Part shown: positions 8,682 through 20,600 of the stretch, in pieces
Layout of the letters: every line of letters begins with the position of its first letter
How positions within the stretch are numbered: the stretch's first letter is position 1
Assembly: GCF_002994745.2 (NCBI RefSeq)
Contig: NC_037092.1
Location: forward strand, 25,135,001-25,199,000
Direction: 5' to 3'
Source of the DNA: Rosa chinensis
Taxonomy: Eukaryota; Streptophyta; Magnoliopsida; Rosales; Rosaceae
DNA: 64,000 nucleotides
Notes under the pieces: generated by a model
What the model saw: only the letters and a program-made list of their open reading frames with translations
Database searches by the model: none
What the model was told of the DNA's origin: nothing
Made by a program: the position numbers and the translations under genes

Positions 8682-11600
8682 ATGCAAGGAGGAGAACTTG
8701 AGTGCTTAGTTGATAGTGGGACTACCCACACAATATTAAGAAATAGGAAATTATTCATTGAATTAATAGCCTATAATTCCTCTGTGACTACGATGATTGG
8801 ATCATCACAAGTAATAAAAGGGCGAGGAATTGCCAAATTTTTGCTGCCTAATGGCACAACATTTCAAGTCATAGACCCTCTATATGCACCAAGAGCTAAT
8901 CGAACCTTGTTACGTTTCAAAGCTATTTGTGCCAACGGTTATCCAGTAGAAACACACTGTGAGAATGGAACTGAATACCTTGATATTAACTCTAATGAAT
9001 GTGGAAGGAAACGCATTTTAGAGAAACTTATGAGTCAATCTAGTGGACTGTACCTCACTACGATTCGGATCATTGAATCCTATGCTGTCACCAACAATGA
9101 AATGTGGGACACTGACTCATACAGGCTTTGGCATGACCTCTTAGGGCACCCCGGTCGTGACATTATGATCCGTATTTTAAAGAACTCATATGGACATCCC
9201 TTCTTTCGAGTGAAAAATAAAATGGGAGAAAAGTCTGCCACACTGCAAGGTATCGGTCCTAGTACTGCTCAAATGCAGCCATTGCCTTCTGACGTACCAG
9301 AAGCACTACCTCCCTCCCATTATGCCTCATTGACTATTTCAAAGGCACATCACTCATTTCGTAAAGCCTGCTCTTTGGCAAAAACAGGATCGAGACCTTC
9401 CTATGCTAAAGATACAAAACAAAACATTCCATTCTTACAAAGGATACAACGAGATATCTGTGGACATATCCGTCCAGAATGTGGACCATTCAAGTACTTT
9501 ATGGTTCTGGTGGATACTTCGACAATCTGGTCACATGTCGTTTTATTGTCCACAAGAAATGCTGCATTTGCAAAACTCCTAGCACAGATTATACGTTTAA
9601 GGGCTCACCACCCTGATCACCCTATCAAGTCTATAAGGCTTGATAACGCTGGAGAGTTTACATCAAAAGCATTTGATGATTATTGCATGTCTATCGGGAT
9701 CAATGTAGAGCATCCTGTTCCCCATGTGCATACACAAAATGGTCTCGCAGAAGCCACCATCAAAGAGCTACAGATGGTGGCTAGGGCATTGGTTATGCGC
9801 ACCAACCTTCCTATATCTGTCTGGGGTTATGCAATATTGCACGCCGTTTTACTTATTCGTTTCAGACCCACTGCTAGCCAACCATTTTCTACGTACCAAT
9901 TGGTAACTGGATATGAGCCTGACATTTCACACTTACGCATATTTGGTTGCGCAGTATATGTGCCTATTGCGCCCCCACAGCGCACCAAAATGGGTCCTCA
10001 GAGACGATTAAGTATTTATGTTGGATACGAATCCCCAACAATTATCCGCTATTTGGAACTCTTGACAGGCGATCTCTTTACCGCTAGATTTGCGGATTGT
10101 CACTTTGATGAGATAGTCTTCCCGTCGTTAGGGGGAGATAGGAAAAAGGATTTTCCAAGGGAACGACAGGAATTGTCATGGTTTGTCCCCACTCTGTCTC
10201 ATTTTGATCCCCACACTTCACAATGTGAAAGTGAAGTGAAAAGAATAATCGATCTTTAGAACGTAGCAAATTCGATGCCTGATGCGTATACTGATATCGC
10301 AAAAGTGACGAGATCACATATACCAGCTGCAAATGTGCCTACAAGGTTAGAAGTCCCTAATATGGGGCATGGTGCCGCAGATAGAGGCACTGCAGCCACA
10401 CTTAGTGGAGGTGTGGTTGAGGCCGTGGCTCCCCAAAGGAAGAAGGGGAGGCCATTTGGTTCGATTGACACTCATCGAATGAAGAAGAGGGTGAGTAAGG
10501 CACAAACCGATCAATTAATCATCAATGTAGAGAATCCCTCTTATGAGATTGTCTCTGATTACAGTTATGTCCATGAATCAATACTGGAGGACGCTCCGTT
10601 GTTTGAAATGATTCTAGAGAACAAAGAAATCTCAATGTATTATGAGAGTGCGTATGAGTTGATAGAAAAATCTTCCATACACATTGATGATGAATTTGCA
10701 TACACTGTTGCTCAAGAAATCATGGAGCACGATGATATGGAACCATGCTCTATTGCAGAATGTCAACAAAGAGCAGATCGGCCTAAATGGAAAGAAGCAA
10801 TCCAGGCAGAATTAGATTCTCTGACAAAGAGACAGGTATTTGGTCAGGTAGTGCTAACCCCACCAAGTGTAAAGCCTGTAGGACATAAATGAGTCTTTGT
10901 CAAAAAGCGTAATGAGAAGAATGAAGTCCTGAGGTACAAGGCTCGCCTTGTGGCGCAAGGTTTCTCACAACGCCCTGGAATTGACTACGAGGAGACATAC
11001 TCTCTCATAATGGACGTTATAACGTTCCGCTACTTAGTTAGATTAGTAGTTTCCAAAGGACTGGAAATGCAGCTCATGGATGTAGTTACTACATATCTCT
11101 ATGGGGATCTAGATTCAGATATATATATATATATATATATATGAAAGTGCCTGATGGCCTTACATTACCCAAGTCAAGTGACTCTAAACCACAGAGTGCG
11201 TTTGCAATTAGGTTGAAACGCTCACTTTACGGATTGAAACAATCCGGGCGGATGTGGTATACACGTCTAAGTGACTACTTGATTGGGAAGGGATATAAGA
11301 ACGATGAATTATGCCCCTGCGTATTCATAAAGAAAACAAGTTCCGGATTTACAATTGTAGCAATATATGTCGATGATATGAACATAATAGGTACTCTTGA
11401 TGAAATAAGAGAAACCGCGAGATATTTGAAATCCGAATTTGAGATGAAGGATCTTGGGAAAACTCGATTCTGTCTAGGCCTGGAACTAGAACACTGAGTT
11501 TATGGAATACTATTCCACCAGTCTGCGTATGTCCAAAAGTCAGGCAATTTAACATGGACAAAGCGCATCCTGCTAGCACTCCCATGATCGGTCGAAGCTT

Positions 11601-12444
11601 GGATGCAAAGAAAGATCCATTTCGTCCAAAGGAAGATGACGAAGAGGTGTTGGGAGCTGAAATTCCCTATCTAAGTGCAATAGGCGCATTATTGTACTTA
11701 GCCCAATGTACTCGACCAGACATTGCATTCTCAGTGAACTTGTTAGCTAGATTTAGCACAGCACCAACGCAGCGTCACTGGAATGGTATCAAGAACATTT
11801 TCCGATACCTAAAAGGAACCATTGACTTGGGATTGTTCTTTCCTTACAGAGAGACAAGAGGGACCGCAGATGGAACTGCAATCCCTAAAGGAAATGTTGA
11901 TGGCGAAAATGCCACTCACTACACTAAAACGCCGAATGACGTTTTGGTCGGTTTTGCTGATACTAGATACGTCTCTGACCCACATAAAGATCATTCCCAA
12001 ACTGGTTATGTATTTACCAATGGGAACACAACGATATCTTGGAGATCAACCAAGCAAACCCTTGTGGCTACCTCCTCTAACCACTCAGAGATCATTGCTC
12101 TACATGAGGCGGTTCGTGAGTGTGTATGGTTAAGAGCTGTCATTACACATATTCGAGGGACTAGTGGTTTGAGTTCTACCACTGAAGAGCCTATTTGCAT
12201 TTATGAACACAATGCAGCTTGCATCGAACAAATGAAGCTAGGTTATATTAAGGGTGATAACACAAAACACATATTGCCAAAGTTGTTCTACAATCAGCAA
12301 CAACATGCTTCCCTCAAGATTCAAGTGAATCAAGTAAGGTCTGAGGAGAATGTGGCAGATTTGTTCACCAAATCACTGCCTAAGGCCAGATTTGAGAAAC
12401 ATGTGAAAAGCATAGGAATACAAAGACTTTCCAAGCTCCCTTGA
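8682..12444 (+). pseudogene. Copia-1 pol: protease-integrase-RT-RNase H, broken
   Basis: Protease has CLVDSGTTHTIL near the start. Integrase has the His half of its zinc domain (WHDLLGHPG, about 9129), a long spacer, then KACSLAK (about 9366), where the first Cys is replaced by Arg; the catalytic core follows (VLVDTS, IRLDNAGEF, NGLAEATIKEL). RT has catalytic YVDDM (about 11369) and RNase H has VGFADTRYVSDP and later THSEI-like residues. In-frame stops lie at 10257-10259 and 10890-10892 (probably from Trp TGG). A TA-dinucleotide run at about 11120-11142 shifts the frame inside RT, a TGA follows at 11495-11497, and a further shift occurs near 11540. The final stop is at 12442-12444. The protein is certainly dead as encoded. 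Confidence 0.9.
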
Positions 12445-12640
12445 TTAATGTAAAGATTAGGGGGAGGTGTAGATGTCAGGGGGAGTCTAACACACACACG
12501 TCATCCTCAAATGTAAAAGGTGCGTTGTGCTCTTTTCCTTCGACCAAGGTGTATTTTTTGTCCCACGGGGTTTTTATTGTTACTTGGCAAGGTTTTTAGT
12601 GAGGCAACAACTCATGCACCATTTCGTCTTTAACTTGGCA

Positions 12641-12650
12641 CAAGGGGGAG
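12641..12650 (+). other. Copia-1 polypurine tract
   Basis: caagggggag lies directly before the 3' LTR start. A purine tract here primes plus-strand DNA synthesis in LTR retrotransposons. Confidence 0.8.
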
Positions 12651-12864
12651 TGTTAAAGGAAAAACATATTGTGTGCCTTCGTCAAAGCAACTGACAGAGA
12701 GGGAATCAAGGAATCAGTGATTACCATCAATCAGCGCAATTACATATCAATTAGCATTTAGTATCATTAATGTAATCGATATTTCCGTTGTACTTCTATC
12801 CCTATATAAAGGGACTATGAAATGAAATGAGTAGACCAGTTCCAATTGTCATTTTACTTTAACA
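12651..12864 (+). repeat. Copia-1 3' LTR
   Basis: This 214-bp LTR runs from tgttaaagg to ctttaaca, with terminal inverted tgttaaa/tttaaca. It contains ccctatataaaggg. The TSD ctaaa follows directly. Confidence 0.93.
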
Positions 12865-13516
12865 CTAAATTGTTTTTCATGCAAAAGTATGAGCAGTAAC
12901 GAGTATTTAATCATTTTTTAAAATTTTTCTACATGAAAACGATGATAAATAGCTTGGAGTTTATGAAAAGACATTGCCAGCTGACTTGGTGTAGTGACAA
13001 AGTATGCATGGTTTTTGCAGCTGGTCTCAGGTTCGAATCATGCATGCTAGAAAATTTTATTCATAAAATATATAATTTAAAAAAAAAATATTATTCTTAC
13101 CTTAATTTTATTTAATTTGTTATCTTTAATTAAAGTTTTGGTATATATTTTAAATTAAAATTTATTTATTTTTTTTTATATTTTTGAGTGCCCCACTTCA
13201 TATGAAATTCTAGCTCCGCTACTGTCGTCCATTGAGTATAACAGATCAGATGGTATAGTAATGAACATCGGGAAAAAAATATGGCCCAAAGATTGAATCT
13301 CAATAGTAATTCCATGAACAATACAAACAAATACACACACTTGCAATTGATTGAATCTTGCTTGTATATTCTACTGCTAAAAGAACTTGCACCCTGAAGA
13401 CCGCAGATGACTTGGACGATGAAAGAACCAACTTAAAACAGAGAAGGGTTTCACTTATAAAAACAAGTTTTCTGCTCACATGCTCTGCATGTGTAAAATT
13501 TTTATAATTGTTATAT
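12865..13516. other. Non-coding flank with a weak tRNA-like B-box and MITE-like end
   Basis: AT-rich. ggttcgaatca at about 13030 resembles a pol III B box and lies 40-50 bp after a poor A-box-like tggtgtagtgac. The end near 13195-13225 (ccccacttcat...ctagctccgctactg) resembles the terminus of a hAT-like MITE, but I could not find a partner end. No gene is seen. Confidence 0.3.
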
Positions 13517-13676
13517 GGGCAAATTACTGGTCACACCCTCATCTTTTTGGGATTCGACAGTTCAGTCCCTCGTATAGTAATTTTAAAAAGTAACTCCTCA
13601 GATATTCAAATTTCACACAATTTGGTCCAAAATGACCATTTTACCCCTCACTTCCCTTTTTTTTTTTAAAATAAAT

Positions 13677-13716
<40 letters not shown>

Positions 13717-14792
13717 TTTTTTTTTCCTGCTTCTCTCTCACTTTGTCTCTCCTCTCTCTCTCAGCAACTCGCCTGAGCCTCGTTAGTCGAGGATTTCGGG
13801 GCACATACCGACTAGGCTGCGGAACTCAGGGGTGGAGAAGCCCACTGAGGTGAGGAAATGGACGGTGGATTTGAGGTCGGGGAGGGAGGTGGAGACGGTT
13901 GGAGGGAGCTATGCCTATGGGTGCCCAAATCAGATCTTGGCCTCGCCGGCCTCTGACTCGTGGGTTGCTGCTAGATGTCATGGAGGCTAAGGGGCACATA
14001 TCGACTAGGCGGCGAAACTCAGTGGAGAAGCCCACTAAGGATGGACGGTGGATTTGAGGTTGGGGAAGGAGGCGGAGACGGTGGGAGGGCGCTATAGCCT
14101 ATGGGTGCCCAAATCAGATCTTGGCCTCGCCGGCCTCGACTCGTGGGTTGCTGCCGGATGTCATGGAGGCTGCGTTGAACTCGTCAAAGGTCGGTGAGGT
14201 GAGTCCGTGGTGGTGGAGGTGAGTCACGGTGGTAACCGAAAGTGGGTGTCGGAGGAGAGAGAGAAACACAGATCTAGTTTCTCTCTCCTCCTCTAGATTT
14301 CATGTCTCTCTTCTGGTCTGGGTTTCAGAATCATATGCGGGTACGACGACAAAGACGAGGAGGACGGCGAGGCCGAGGCCTTGTGGTAGAAGTGAGAGTT
14401 GCTCCGGGCATTCGGAGAAGAGGATTCTCATTTGGGGAGCGCAGCAAGGATTCCGAAGCTTTCCGGCTGGGAGAAGCCCTTGTGGTGGCGGCGAGGGGTT
14501 GAGGATGCGGTGGAGGGAGCGGTGGAGTGGTTGCTGTTGTTGTGGTGGTGGTGATTGGATTCGACAGTGATGTTACAGAGAGACAGAGTGAGAGAGAAGC
14601 AGAAAAAATAACAAAAAAAAAGAGAGAAGAATTAAAAAAAAAAAAAAAAAAAAGGAAGTGAGGGGTAAAATGGTCATTTTGGACCAAATTGTGTGAAATT
14701 TGAATGTCTGAGGAGTTACTTGTTAAAATTACAATACGAGGGACTGAACTGTCGAATCCCAAAAAAATGAGGGTGTGACCAGTAATTTGCCC
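13517..14792. mobile_element. MULE-1, Mutator-like element with long terminal inverted repeats
   Basis: The first about 150 bp (from gggcaaattactggtcac) are repeated in inverted orientation at 14650-14792. The flanks are ttgttatat (13508-13516) and ttattatat (14793-14801), a 9-bp duplication with one mismatch, typical of the Mutator superfamily. There is no transposase. The interior is GC-rich, unlike the AT-rich surroundings, and contains a CT microsatellite and a direct duplication. GC-rich filler in a non-autonomous MULE suggests captured gene sequence (Pack-MULE), though I recognise no protein. Confidence 0.8.
13798..14173 (+). repeat. About 190-bp tandem duplication inside MULE-1
   Basis: The segment starting ggggcacataccgactagg (13798) is repeated from about 13991 with roughly 90% identity by eye and several small indels. 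Both copies include gcccaaatcagatcttggcc. The small indels break any shared reading frame, so the duplication looks non-coding now. Confidence 0.8.
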
Positions 14793-15082
14793 TTATTATA
14801 TTGAGGAAAAAAAATTTGAGAAAAAAGAAAGTGGGAGGTTATTTGAATTGTTGGTGGTTATTACAGACATGGGTAGTTAACTTTCTGAAAATTATTTAAC
14901 TTCTTTTTTATAGGATTTTCAATTTTACTATTTACTATACTACCACTAAGTTATTAAAAATTATTTAAAATTAATATAAGGTCTAAGGATTTTATTGTAC
15001 TTTCACAACCACTTTGACTAACAAAGTCTCTTCTCTTAATAATAATATAGACCCTTTCAAAAAAAATAAAATAATAGTATAG
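14793..15082. other. AT-rich spacer, nothing recognisable
   Basis: Short AT-rich stretch between MULE-1 and the retroposon-like insert. No ORF or repeat of note beyond the MULE TSD at its left end. Confidence 0.6.
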
Positions 15083-15095
15083 ATTAATTACTAGG

Positions 15096-16237
15096 GGCCG
15101 GCGTGAATCCAAAATTTGAATAACTTCAAGAAAGAGTTTGGTATGTGCTCCACGCGCTTAGGAAAAACTTTGGTTTCGACAGTCCTCGTCTGGCGGCACC
15201 CTCACTTTGGCTTTGGTCTTTGGCCGCGCTGTGGTGCTGTGGTTGCTGCCAGACGGGTTATGGCTGTTCCCCGGAGGTGTGGAGTTCTTGTAGGAGGGGT
15301 TTTTGTTCGTGGTGTCTCATTCGTCAGGGTGGAGGCAGCGATTTTCGGTTTGGCTTCCTGATCTGGTTAAGGCTTGGTCTGCGGTCATGGCTAGATTCTA
15401 GTTGGGCCGCGCTGGGTTTTGATCAATTGGGGAGGGGCTCTCGATAGCTAGATAGAAGGTGTTGTGATCTGCCCCGATGGTGTGATAGGGTTATGGCGGA
15501 TCTGGGCTGTGGTGGATCTTTGGGGAGTGCGATGGTGTTTGTGGGAGTCTGGTGGTGGCTTGGTGGATTGTGGTGGAGAATTGGTTCCGTCCAGCAAGGG
15601 TCGAATTATGGAGGCAAGGTTGGACTGGGGAAGGCTCCATATTGTGGTTTGGTTGAGGATCCAGCGTGGCTCAGATCTGGTAGATGCGGTTTGGTCACCG
15701 ACTTCCCTATTCCGGCTATGGGGATTATCGAAGGATTGGGGTCTTTTACCCGGCAGCGAGACCTGGTTCATGGAGGTTGTCGTTTGGTTTTAGTTCTAGT
15801 TTCTTTTTTGGTTAGTTTAGTGTCAATAAGTCCCTACTCTTCTGAGCTAGGGTTGGGTTCCTACTCCTTTGAGCTAGGATCAGGTGTAGGTGGTATGCCA
15901 TGTAAATGGTGTCATTCCCGAGGATGAGGACGATTTGGTTCAATTCTGGTTTACTTTTGTTGTCAATTCGCTGACGAGCGATCCTTTACACGTGGTCTGG
16001 TACCTTTGGACACGGTGTTGAAGAGGATGTGGTCTTCTTTGCGGTTGACTATGAGGTTATACTGGAACTTTCAGGTTCATATGATCAAAGTAGCCTTGGA
16101 AAGGGGCGTATGGTGGTTAGAGTTTGGGCCCATTGACCTGATGGTATCTGTAACAGCAGTTTCTTGGGGTTTTGGTTCATGTCCCCCCCAGTGTACTTTC
16201 TGGTTGATTGAATGAATATTTTTTCTTTTTCTCAAAA
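15096..16237 (+). mobile_element. Retroposon-like insert with 13-bp TSD attaattactagg
   Basis: attaattactagg occurs at 15083-15095 and again at 16238-16250, bracketing 1142 bp of GC-rich sequence. The right end (gattgaatgaatattttttc... ctcaaaa) resembles the 3' end of a plant non-LTR retroposon transcript with a short A tail. A 13-bp TSD with a 3' A-rich end fits LINE-mediated insertion. Several overlapping ORFs of 60-144 codons exist (for example 15493-15927) but none resembles a known protein, and the G/T-rich composition alone could keep them open. It could be a 5'-truncated LINE or a processed transcript. Confidence 0.6.
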
Positions 16238-16250
16238 ATTAATTACTAGG

Positions 16251-16585
16251 GAGTATGTTCAACTAACTCAGTTAGAACTGACTAGGGCTTTCCGTGTAAT
16301 TAGGCTGAGCGATCGGATCATCATACGGAGGAGATCTTTCTTTTGGGAGTGTCTACAAGTTGTCATAGCCTAAGAATCAACAACACCTTACTAATTCACA
16401 AGGGTTTTTGGTTCGACTATATATCTAGAACTTATTGATTCCTTCACCAAGCTCTTGAAGCTTCCAAGCCGATCGATATCGATCTTTAGAAGTATATCAT
16501 GTCTTGAGCCATACGATACTCTATTGCATATCTCGTTTTTTTTTTAATATATATATTTAAAAGAAAAGTAATTTGGTTAATTAAG
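16251..16585. other. Non-coding flank of Copia-2
   Basis: No ORF, repeat or RNA gene recognised. It ends in AT-rich DNA and the TSD ttaag at 16581-16585. Confidence 0.6.
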
Positions 16586-17059
16586 TGTTAAAAACCATAT
16601 ACATGCTCACAATATATGCACACAATCATAAAAGGGATTAAGGCTTACCTTCAGCAATCACTGGCATGGATTCCATCTTATGCTACAAACACGAACACTG
16701 AATATGGCCTTCTGTTACTTACCAACTTGCTTCTCAATGGACAAAACAATATGCAAAACGTCGGTAGTAATCAGGGACCAATTCATCTGTATATATAGGA
16801 GACTTAACCCTCAAGAAGCTTCCCATTAAAGCTATCCATATCGGTTTAGGTTTCCTAGTTAGATTCTTAATGTAACACTTCATTGTAATCTTTCTTGCAG
16901 ACTAAAAATAGGATTACTTACCTTAATGAATAGATACACTGCTTCATTAAGTTACAAGTATTGATTTACTGTTTGTATCCATGTTAAACTAGGATTGATA
17001 TTAAGCTAATCATCAATTACTTTATGATGATATGTGTTATGTCCATATTTGATCTTACA
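16586..17059 (-). repeat. Copia-2 3' LTR
   Basis: 474 bp, TG...CA ends (tgttaaaaacc to gatcttaca on the plus strand). Matches 23226-23699 with about six substitutions and no indels noticed. Confidence 0.95.
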
Positions 17060-17072
17060 ATCTCCCCCTTGG
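17060..17072 (-). other. Copia-2 polypurine tract
   Basis: On the minus strand ccaagggggagat directly precedes the 3' LTR. Confidence 0.8.
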
Positions 17073-17675
17073 ACTCACACATATCATGCTCGATGATTTG
17101 CACCAGAGAACATCAAAACCTACTTAACTTACTGAAGTGCGCGCCAGATAACAAACTTAAATCGAAAATCCATTCCAACATGGTCAGATCACAGTTACTT
17201 ATGCAGAGCAAGAAACAGTATACATTTTAACAAAAATGCAGAGTTTCAAAACCACAAACACAAGCTCCTGCAATCCACATATGTCAAACCAGAAGTGATA
17301 CAATATATGTTAATGTGTATCAACAAGTAAACATATATTAGGTCCTACTTTATGTTTCTAAAACCAAAAACTCAAGCAAATTTACTGAACACTGATGGCT
17401 TAAAGATATTGCTTGAACCTTAACATCATGCTTCACATGATTTAAGCCATCTGATAGCAAGTATAATTTTAAACACAAAATCGATAATTTTCAGAACATT
17501 CAACAAAAACTGCAGTAATAACCAAAATCTGAAAATACCTCAAAATTTATTAATAATAAAATCTGTCATTACAAACAAGTTGTGATAAACAAAATAAAAG
17601 ATCACAACTAAAACACAAGAACTCAAAAAACCTTAGAATTTTAAATGCTCCAACTGGATTAACTCTCTACTGAAC

Positions 17676-20600
17676 CTAAGCATCTACATTAGCTAAAATT
17701 CCAGTGCTTGCTGTATGTTTCTGGAATGCTGCTACTAACAATGCCTTGGTGAAAGGATCTGCTAGCTGTGAATTTGTGACAATACTCAAAACAGCTATTT
17801 CACCATGCTTTACTCTTTCTCTAACACTGTAATACTTTAGATCAATATGCTTGGAATTATTTGACCTTTTACTGTTCTTGCTAAAGAAAACTGCAGCCTC
17901 ATTGTCACAATAAATTACAAGTGTTCCAGCCACAATGTGACTCAATACTTTGGTCTGCATGAGAAAATTCCTAATCCAAAGTCCTTCACACACAGTTTCA
18001 TATACTGCAATAAATTCAGCTTGCATAGTAGAAGTTGAAACAAGTGTTTGTTTCATGGTTTTCCAAGCAATAGCACCTCCTGCAAGCAAGAACACATATC
18101 CACAAGTGGACTTCTTGGAGTCTGGATAATTCCCTGCAAAATCCGAGTCTGAGAATCCAATGAGTTTCAGATCCTCCACTTGCCTATAAACTAGCATGTG
18201 GTTTTTAGTTCTCTGCAGGTATCTCAACACTTTCTTCCTAGCTACCCAATGTTCATGGTCTGGATTAGATTGGAATCTTGACAAAATCCCTACTGCAAAA
18301 GACAAATCCGGCCTAGTGCAGACATATGCATACATGAGACTTCCTACAAGTCTGGCATAAGGCTTTGACTCCATATTTTCTTTCTCAACATCACTATTGG
18401 GACTTTGCTTCTTGGTTAACTTATCTCCTTTGGACATGGGAACTTCTCCAGCTGCACACTTCTCCATACCAAATCTCTTTAAAATTTTGGTAACATAATT
18501 CTGTTGAGACAAACCAAGTAGTCTCTGTGCCCTATCTCTTTTAATCTCAATACCTAGTACATAGGATGCTTCTCCTAAGTCTTTCATGTCAAAATTCCTT
18601 GACAGAAAAATCTTGGTATCTTTAAGCAATTTAATGTTACTGCTAGCCAAAAGTATATCATCCACATAGAGTACCAGAAAAATAAAATTGTTCCCAACAG
18701 TCTTCAAATAAACACACTCATCAACAAGATTTTCTGTAAATCCAAAAGTAGAAATCACAGAATCAAATTTCTTGTACCACTGTCTAGAAGCTTGTTTTAG
18801 GCCATAAATTGATTTTCTTAACTTACACACTAAGTTTTCACTTCCAGCTTGTACAAACCCTTCTGGCTGCCTCATATAAATCACTTCATCTAGTTCACCA
18901 TTCAAGAAAGCTGTTTTAACATCCATCTGGTGCAGCTCCATATCAAAATGAGCCACTAAAGCCATGATTATCCTAAACGAGTCTTTTGTAGAAACTGGAG
19001 AAAAAGTCTCAGTAAAATCAATGCCCTCCTTCTGTGTAAAACCCTTGGCAACTAACCTTGCTTTATGTCTCTCTACATTGCCATTTGCATCTCTTTTGGT
19101 TTTGAAAACCCATTTACAACCTATAGGCTTCTGGTTGGGGTCAGGTTCAACTAATTCCCAAACTGCATTTTGACTCATGGAATTAATTTATGCTTCCATT
19201 GCTAGCTGCCATTGATGAGATTCACTACTTTCAATGGCCTGATTAAATGTAGTTGGATCATTGTCCTCTGCACAGTCCATTTCAATTTCTGCTTCTTGCA
19301 GATAAACAATGTAGTCACTCTCTTCCCCCCCATAAGTTGGTTTTCTTGCTCTCTGTGATCTTCTAGGCAGAGCCACTGGAGGATTTTGAGGTTCAGTTAT
19401 ATGGCCAGTTACTTGACCGGATACAGTTACATGGTCAGTTACATGGTCAGTGACATGGGCAGTGACTTGACCAGGCACAGTTACTTGGTCAGTTACTTGG
19501 GCAGTGACTTGGTCAGTGACATGGTCAGTGACTCAGTCAGTGACATGGTCAGTTACTTGGCCAGTTACTCGACCAGGGACAGTTACTTGGTCAGTGACAT
19601 GACCAGTGACATGAACAGTTACATCTTGTTCTAAAGGCAATGCTACACTTATATTCTCATCTGACACAATTTCCTCAAAATCTGATGTTAAATCCTCAAG
19701 GTTTGTATTGTGAACTTTTTCACTTAGAAACTTTACTTGATGTGTTTCAAAAATTCTAGGTGAATGTTGAGCAGAATATAATTTATAGCCTTTAGATTTA
19801 TCTGGATAACCTATAAAATAGCAACTAACAGTTTTGGGGTCAAGTTTATTCAAGCTTGGATTATAAATCCTAGCTTCTGCATGACATCCCCAAACATGAC
19901 AGTGATGAAGACTAGGTTTCCTGCCACACCAAAGCTCAAAAGCAGTATTTTCTATGGCTTTGCTAGGTGTCCTATTGCAAATATAATTTGCAGTTTTTAA
20001 AGCCTCACCCCACAGAAATTTAGGCAAACCAGTTGTACACATCATACATCTAACCATGTTCAAAAGAGTCCTATTCTTTCTCTCTGCAACACCATTCTGT
20101 TGTGGATTATAGGGTGTTGTGTATTGAGCTTTAATTCCATTGTCTTGCAAAAACAAGGCAAATGGACCCTTTTGTTGGCCGGATTCAGTGTACTTTCCAT
20201 AGAACTCTCCCCCTCTATCTGACCTCACTGTTTTGATTTTCTTTTCTAGTTGATTTTCTACCTCAGACTTAAAGATTTGAAAGGCTTTCAATGCTTGTGC
20301 CTTTTCTGAAAGTAGATAAATATAACTGTATCTAGAAAAGTCATCAATGAATGTGATAAAATACACATTCCCACAGATAGTTTGATGCCTAAATGGTCCA
20401 CATATATCAGTGTGTATGAGTTCTAATAAATTTTGGCTTCTATATGCAGTCTTCTTTCTAGTATTAGTTATTTTTCCCTTAAAAAAGCATTCAACACAGT
20501 CTGTTAGATCAGAAAAATCAAGTTCATTTAGGATGTTGTTTTTCACCAAAATTTTCAGTCTCTCTTTTGAAACATGGCCGAGTCTTCTATGCCATAAAAA

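Larger units (their letters stand above)
6603..12864 (+). mobile_element. Copia-1, Ty1/copia LTR retrotransposon with 5-bp TSD ctaaa
   Basis: Two direct repeats (6603 to about 6822 and 12651-12864) bound a gag-pol region with the copia order protease, integrase, RT, RNase H. The element begins tgttaaag and ends ctttaaca. The 5 bp ctaaa occurs at 6598-6602 and 12865-12869, a target-site duplication proving both ends. The LTRs differ at about eight places by eye plus a diverged 5' LTR end, so it is not very recent. Coding regions carry several stops and at least two frameshifts, so it is non-autonomous now. Confidence 0.95.

Noticed and set aside
12980..13040. tRNA gene or SINE from A- and B-box-like motifs
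   Set aside because: The A box is poor, no cloverleaf could be formed by eye, and no TSD or A tail was found.
13826..15927. Several 60-144-codon ORFs in the GC-rich parts of MULE-1 and the retroposon insert
   Set aside because: They overlap each other on both strands, show composition-driven sequences and match no known motif, so they are not called as genes.
19386..19634. Plus-strand ORF with Ser/Tyr/Met repeats
   Set aside because: It is the antisense reading of the Copia-2 Val-Thr minisatellite.
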